Positions 60,451 through 64,000 of a stretch of 64,000 nucleotides of DNA are shown here, piece by piece. The first letter of the stretch is position 1, and every line of letters begins with the position of its first letter. The notes beneath the pieces were generated by a model, which was not told the DNA's origin, made no database searches, and worked only from the letters and a program-made list of their open reading frames with translations. The stretch comes from Paenibacillus sp. FSL R5-0623. GTDB taxonomy: Bacteria > Bacillota > Bacilli > Paenibacillales > Paenibacillaceae. The position numbers and the translations under genes are program-made. The stretch spans positions 1,612,001-1,676,000 of the forward strand of contig NZ_CP150233.1 of assembly GCF_037974265.1 (NCBI RefSeq), written 5' to 3'.

Positions 60451-61080
60451 ATGAAAGATGGAATACCTATGAATAAAGATAATTCCAAACCAACTTTAAT
60501 GATTATACTTCACGAGATTTATGGAATAAACGATCATATTAAGTACTTTAGTGACATGTTGATCATGAAAGGTTTTGATGTCGTAATTCCAAATCTCATT
60601 GGTCGGGAGTCATTTACATATGATGAAGAGGATAGGGCATATCAACATTTTTATAACAAAATTGGATTAACCCAAGCATTATCTAAAGTAGTAGATGTAG
60701 TAAATCTTAAAAGAGATAAGTATGAATATATTTTCATTATAGGTTTTAGCGTAGGTGCAACAATTGCATGGATGAGTAGCGAGCATGGAGTCGATGGAAT
60801 TATTGGATTTTATGGATCGAGAATAAGAAATTATTTAGAGATAGAACCAAGTTGTCCAACCTTGTTAATTTTCGCAAGACATGAGGAATCAGTGAATGTA
60901 TTAGACTTAGAAGCAAAATTACGGGTTAAAAAGCATACGAATATAAAAGTTATAGAAGCCGAACATGGATTTATGAACCCATATTATAGTGCATACAATA
61001 ACCATGAGTGTTTGGAATGTATAGAGAAATGCAAGGAATTTCTTATGCAAATCGTCGAAGAAGACACAGTCATCCGATGA
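60451..61080 (+). CDS. Dienelactone-hydrolase-like alpha/beta hydrolase
   Basis: 209 residues. LMIILHEIYGINDHIKYFSDMLIMKGFDVVIPNLIG opens the fold, IIGFSVGATIAWM supplies the nucleophile (Ser in place of the usual DLH Cys), and EAEHGFMNP the histidine. The expected acid loop reads LLIFARHEESVN, lacking the usual Asp. The family hydrolyses small esters or lactones. Its stop overlaps a half attC-like site (61078), so it was probably once a cassette gene. ATG 60451 has AAAGG at six bases; ATG 60469 is an alternative. Confidence 0.78.
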   Translation: MKDGIPMNKDNSKPTLMIILHEIYGINDHIKYFSDMLIMKGFDVVIPNLIGRESFTYDEEDRAYQHFYNKIGLTQALSKVVDVVNLKRDKYEYIFIIGFSVGATIAWMSSEHGVDGIIGFYGSRIRNYLEIEPSCPTLLIFARHEESVNVLDLEAKLRVKKHTNIKVIEAEHGFMNPYYSAYNNHECLECIEKCKEFLMQIVEEDTVIR

Positions 61081-61099
61081 CAATGTATTCACGCTGCGG
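61078..61099 (+). other. Degenerate left half of an attC-like site
   Basis: TGACAATGTATTCACGCTGCGG matches the opening arms of the six sites (TAAC-N4-TATTCACGCTGCGG), with TGAC for TAAC. The closing arm is missing. Confidence 0.6.
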
Positions 61100-61166
61100 G
61101 TTATCAGAACAATTAGTTCTAATTTACGCTGTTTACTCTTTACTTATTGAGAAAGGAAGTGATCGT

Positions 61167-61403
61167 ATTAGTAATATTGACAAGCGAAATAGACTTAGTG
61201 AAGAAGTGTTCACTTATAAAACTGCTAAAGACAATAAAGTATTCATTTACTGGAAGGGAAAGCAAGTTACTATACTCTCTGGTAAGGCGAGTGATAAATT
61301 TTTAAAAGCAATAGAAGGAAAGGATCATAAGGGTACCCAATTAGTAATGGCCAAAATTACTGGAAATTTTAAACGCGGCAATGAGAAAGATAATAAATCA
61401 TGA
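61167..61403 (+). CDS. Small conserved-type protein with unclear start
   Basis: About 78 residues. The chain NIDKRNRLSEEVFTYKTAKDNKVFIYWKGKQVTILSGKASDKFLKAIEGKD...AKITGNFKRGN is compact and looks like a small Bacillota protein of unknown function. No ATG, GTG or TTG lies in a good place: AAAGGAAG stands nine bases before an ATT at 61167, while the frame is open further upstream through the half site. It may be a cassette gene whose 5' end was lost. A second half site follows its stop. Confidence 0.5.
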   Translation: MSNIDKRNRLSEEVFTYKTAKDNKVFIYWKGKQVTILSGKASDKFLKAIEGKDHKGTQLVMAKITGNFKRGNEKDNKS

Positions 61404-61407
61404 GTAA

Positions 61408-61424
61408 TAAACAGCATATTCACG
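61408..61424 (+). other. Second degenerate half attC-like site
   Basis: TAAACAGCATATTCACG resembles TAAC-N4-TATTCACG with one inserted A. It directly follows the 61403 stop. The closing arm is missing. Confidence 0.5.
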
Positions 61425-61508
61425 AGAGGCTCAACAGTATGGACTGCAGATGTATTAACAACGATCATGGAACCGGGCAGTGAAACACTAAGAAATAGGA
61501 GGGTTCAT

Positions 61509-62426
61509 ATGAAAGCTGTGATTTGCACCAATTACGGACCGCCAGAAGTGCTGCAGATGAAAGAGATGGAAAAGCCTAAACCGAAAGACCATGAGGTTTT
61601 AATTAAAGTTTTTGCAGCCACTGCACATATTGGTGATACCCGTATTCGAAGAGCGGATCCATTCTTGGTGAGACTTGTATTTGGCATGCTGAAGCCCAGG
61701 AAAAATTTAATACTTGGCCTGGAAATATCCGGTGTGATTGAGTCGGTAGGGAAAGACGTACAATCCTTTAAGGAAGGAGACAAGGTCTTTGGGCTTACAG
61801 GCTTTTGTGGGGGTTATGCCGAATACATTTGTTTACCTGAAAAAGTGAAAAAAGGAACCGGAGAAAAAAAGGGAATGGTTGCAATAAAGCCCAACAATCT
61901 ATCCTACGAAGAAGCTGCGGCCGTTCCATCGGGAGCACTTACAGCTTTGAAAAATTTGCAAAAAGCAAAAATCAAGCCAGGTCAGAAAATATTGATCTAT
62001 GGAGCATCCGGTAGCCTTGGGACCTATGCAATCCAACTTGCGAAATACTATGAGGCAGAAGTCACAGCGGTGTGCAGTAAAAGTAATTTTGGATTGGTAG
62101 AATCTATAGGAGCGGATAAAGTAATCGATTATACCGAAGAAGACTTTACGCAATCAGAAACTAAATACGATATCGTTTATGATGCCGTAATAAAAGCCGA
62201 ACCCTCACAATGCCAAAAAATCCTAACACCCAATGGTGTTTTTCTAAACAACAGTCGCCTTCCGAAAATGGAAGAAGCCGATTTACTCTTTCTCAAAGAG
62301 TTGATCGAGGAAAACAAACTAAAACCAATCATCGATCGAACCTATACTTTGGATGAAATTGTGGAGGCCCACCGATATGTGGATACCGGGCGTAAGAAAG
62401 GCAATGTGGCAATAACGGTCAGATAG
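61509..62426 (+). CDS. Zinc-independent MDR-family NAD(P)H quinone oxidoreductase-like
   Basis: 305 residues. MKAVICTNYGPPEVLQMKEMEKPKPKDHEVLIKV opens the MDR fold; LGLEISGVIESVGKDVQSFKEGDKVFGL and ILIYGASGSLGTYAIQLAKYY (nucleotide loop) follow. Zinc ligands of alcohol dehydrogenases are absent, as in quinone oxidoreductase-like members. It reduces an unknown enone or quinone using NAD(P)H. ATG 61509 follows GGAGGG at five bases. Its stop is directly followed by the 40-bp repeat copy. Confidence 0.87.
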   Translation: MKAVICTNYGPPEVLQMKEMEKPKPKDHEVLIKVFAATAHIGDTRIRRADPFLVRLVFGMLKPRKNLILGLEISGVIESVGKDVQSFKEGDKVFGLTGFCGGYAEYICLPEKVKKGTGEKKGMVAIKPNNLSYEEAAAVPSGALTALKNLQKAKIKPGQKILIYGASGSLGTYAIQLAKYYEAEVTAVCSKSNFGLVESIGADKVIDYTEEDFTQSETKYDIVYDAVIKAEPSQCQKILTPNGVFLNNSRLPKMEEADLLFLKELIEENKLKPIIDRTYTLDEIVEAHRYVDTGRKKGNVAITVR

Positions 62427-62427
62427 A

Positions 62428-62467
62428 ATGCTGCCGCTGGGAGAAGAAGCCGCTGCCATGTAGGTGC
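62428..62467 (+). repeat. 40-bp direct repeat, copy 2 (candidate attR)
   Basis: Forty bases identical to 44923-44962, the end of the radical SAM gene including its stop. Outside these 40 bases the two loci do not match beyond a few bases. Same orientation, 17.5 kb apart. Confidence 0.9.
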
Positions 62468-62503
62468 AGCGGCCGATTAGAGTAGGACAGTAAGGGCAGA
62501 TGA

Positions 62504-62626
62504 CATTTCATCGATGATATCGAACCGAATGAAGAGTTTGAAACACAGCTAAAGATCGCGGACGAAGGTCATAAAGGAATGTTCTGGGGTGAACTGAATT
62601 ACAGAAGAATGACGAGTAAGAAATAA
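62504..62626 (+). pseudogene. 3' fragment of a DUF3024 gene
   Basis: The frame reads HFIDDIEPNEEFETQLKIADEG and then HKGMFWGELNYRRMTSKK before a stop. It parallels the last 31 residues of the DUF3024 protein at 57384 with several substitutions and a longer tail. The 5' part and start are missing. It lies between the 40-bp repeat and the kinase gene. Confidence 0.75.
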
Positions 62627-62711
62627 ACGGAATGATGGAGAGATTCATTGATACATTATAGACAGAATGCCGGTAAACGAACTGCCAATTTCATAGATAA
62701 GGGTGATGAAT

Positions 62712-63308
62712 GTGGAACGAGGACTCATTATATTTCTGAACGGTACGTCAAGTTCGGGTAAGACCAGTATCGCGGTGGAAATAAAAAATCAGGGAGACAT
62801 TCCATTTCATCATCTATCTGTAGATCAATTTCTGCATAATTATGATCAATTTATCGACAATACATATCCAGATATGAAACCAACAAGAGAAGTGGAACAC
62901 CATGTGATGACCGATATCCTGTTCGACCCCATCAATTCGTTGTACTGTGCAACCATTAAACTGTTTTCGGAGATGGGTCTGAATGTCATCGTGGATACGG
63001 TCATCAGTAATGACAAGTGGTTTAACGATTTTTATGAGTTACTATCGGATTATCCGATACTGTTTGTAGGCGTGCAGTGCTCGAAAGAAGAACTCACCAG
63101 AAGAGAGCAGAGCAGGGGAGATCGCGAGATTGGACTTGCCCATTCCCAGTTCGACTACATCTACTCTTATGATGAATATGATCTGGAAGTGAATACGGAA
63201 GAGCTTAGCTCAGCTGCATGTGCGGAAAAGATATTAAGTTATATGAAGTCTGATCAGGAATACTTGGCATTTAAGAAGTTAAGCAGAGGAGAGGTAAAAA
63301 CACCGTAA
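62712..63308 (+). CDS. Chloramphenicol-phosphotransferase-like kinase
   Basis: 198 residues. The P-loop is FLNGTSSSGKTSIA at the N-terminus. HHLSVDQFLHN and GLNVIVDTVISNDKWFNDFYELL, then VGVQCSKEELTRREQSRGDREIGLAHSQ, match the CPT-like/AAA_33 family that phosphorylates small molecules such as chloramphenicol. Resistance cannot be inferred from sequence alone. The GTG 62712 start is supported by AAGGGTG at six bases and by the duplicated fragment at 60402, which begins at the same codon as ATG. Confidence 0.82.
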   Translation: MERGLIIFLNGTSSSGKTSIAVEIKNQGDIPFHHLSVDQFLHNYDQFIDNTYPDMKPTREVEHHVMTDILFDPINSLYCATIKLFSEMGLNVIVDTVISNDKWFNDFYELLSDYPILFVGVQCSKEELTRREQSRGDREIGLAHSQFDYIYSYDEYDLEVNTEELSSAACAEKILSYMKSDQEYLAFKKLSRGEVKTP

Positions 63309-63463
63309 AAGAAATGAATTCAAGACCAAGGCTGGTAAGGTGGTCAAAAAATTGGAGATGGAGGATCAGACCTCAAGACAAAGTCTGTATTATGCAAACA
63401 AATTTGGATATAGTTCGCTTGAAGTAGTTTATAATCAGTTTAAGGAGCAAGGAGGAGTCGAGC

Positions 63464-63973
63464 ATGATTATTTTCAAAGCAACCCAACTCACATTAAAAG
63501 ATCTTCATGCCAAACCGGAAATCAGCCAAGACAGCGATGCCTTCTTTAGTTGGCATGTAAACTTCTTCACGTTGTATGGCAGAAAACACTATGTGTTTAT
63601 GAATGATTTGTCCAGGTTAAGCTTAACGATCTATGGGATTAGAGCAAATCAGGCGAGTAAACTGGCAGGAATCTTTAAAAAGAATTTAGAGGACTATTTG
63701 GCCGTTGAGAAGCTTCCTGATCACCTGGTGAACTATTATTTGGAAAAATGTAACGTGAGCACGATCACCAAAACGGATAGTCGAAGTGTTATAAGTACCA
63801 TGAATGAAATCATGCTTGTGATGAAGACGCTTGAAGTTGAAGATAATGATTTTCGTGATAAAGATGAACGGCATATGTGGAATAATAGATCCATGTATAA
63901 ACCCATTGACTATAAAGAACCCATCGAGGTATTTGTTAAAGAGCTTCAAACACGGTTTGAAATGGAGAGTTAG
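63464..63973 (+). CDS. DUF6933-like protein
   Basis: 169 residues. IIFKATQLTLKDLHAKPEI and WHVNFFTLYGRKHYVFMNDLSRLSLTIYG near the start resemble DUF6933, a soluble family of unknown function common in Bacillota and often on accessory DNA. The C-terminal half is helical and charged. Start ATG 63464 has AAGGAGG at eight bases. The 155 bp before it holds only an overlapping short frame that I do not count as a gene. The window ends 27 bases after its stop. Confidence 0.75.
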   Translation: MIIFKATQLTLKDLHAKPEISQDSDAFFSWHVNFFTLYGRKHYVFMNDLSRLSLTIYGIRANQASKLAGIFKKNLEDYLAVEKLPDHLVNYYLEKCNVSTITKTDSRSVISTMNEIMLVMKTLEVEDNDFRDKDERHMWNNRSMYKPIDYKEPIEVFVKELQTRFEMES

Positions 63974-64000
63974 AGAAACTGGATTTTCATAGGAGACCTC

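Noticed and set aside
60402..60476. Insertion of a cassette into the kinase gene at a secondary GTT site.
   Set aside because: The fragment stops near ACGTCAA, close to GTT in the intact copy, but two extra bases intervene and the kinase remainder is not found after the cassette-like genes.
63340..63549. A 69-codon frame overlapping the start of the DUF6933-like gene.
   Set aside because: No ribosome site, and its 3' half is only a shadow of the real gene; it may contain a gene fragment but nothing supports a product.

Overview
The window looks like the chromosome of a Paenibacillus-type member of the Bacillota. Strong AGGAGG-type ribosome sites, a T-box ahead of threonyl-tRNA synthetase, a GlnR/TnrA-type box ahead of amtB, a CcpA-type cre site, TTGACA/TATAAT promoters and many GTG/TTG starts all fit. 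The identification rests on gene content and signals, not on a database search.

1-26.6 kb is mostly housekeeping and small accessory genes: a truncated sugar dehydrogenase, an MBL hydrolase, thrS with its T-box, a two-component system facing a lipoprotein M23 peptidase, an amtB operon, DinB and GNAT enzymes, a ThrE-type exporter pair, an ECF sigma factor with a DUF4179 protein, a GNAT-Nudix fusion, an isolated flgB, speD, a ypsA homologue that appears to start at CTG, and an RluA pseudouridine synthase. 26.7-33.7 kb is a glycan cluster (GT-D protein, two glycosyltransferases, a nucleotide-sugar dehydratase and dehydrogenase, a methyltransferase) beside a small beta-rich protein; sporulation-type -10 elements sit upstream of its three units. 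A perfect 41-copy GCAGAA microsatellite follows, then a heterodimeric ABC exporter, an Rpn remnant, recQ and a B12-binding radical SAM gene.

45.1-51.0 kb is the most interesting part. A tyrosine recombinase is followed in the same direction by six short, AT-rich, mostly single-gene units. Each ends in a 90-183 bp structured site opening with TAAC-N4-TATTCA and closing with TGAATACAGGAACGTTA or close variants. The variable bases after GTTA at the start of each unit are complementary to the bases before TAAC at the end of the same unit, over about 15-18 positions. This is what integron-style cassette exchange at a GTT crossover predicts. The recombinase lacks the IntI-specific insertion and carries an unusual N-terminal module, so standard integron searches would probably miss the system. 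I read it as an integron-like platform in a Bacillota genome.

51-64 kb holds a GntR/LacI-type regulator and an AraNPQ-like sugar ABC transporter sharing an operator, a run of hairpins, then accessory genes, two degenerate half cassette sites, and fragments duplicated from elsewhere in the window. An exact 40-bp direct repeat (44923-44962 and 62428-62467) brackets the recombinase, the cassettes and the accessory genes, and one copy is the 3' end of the radical SAM gene. The 17.5 kb may therefore be an integrated island.
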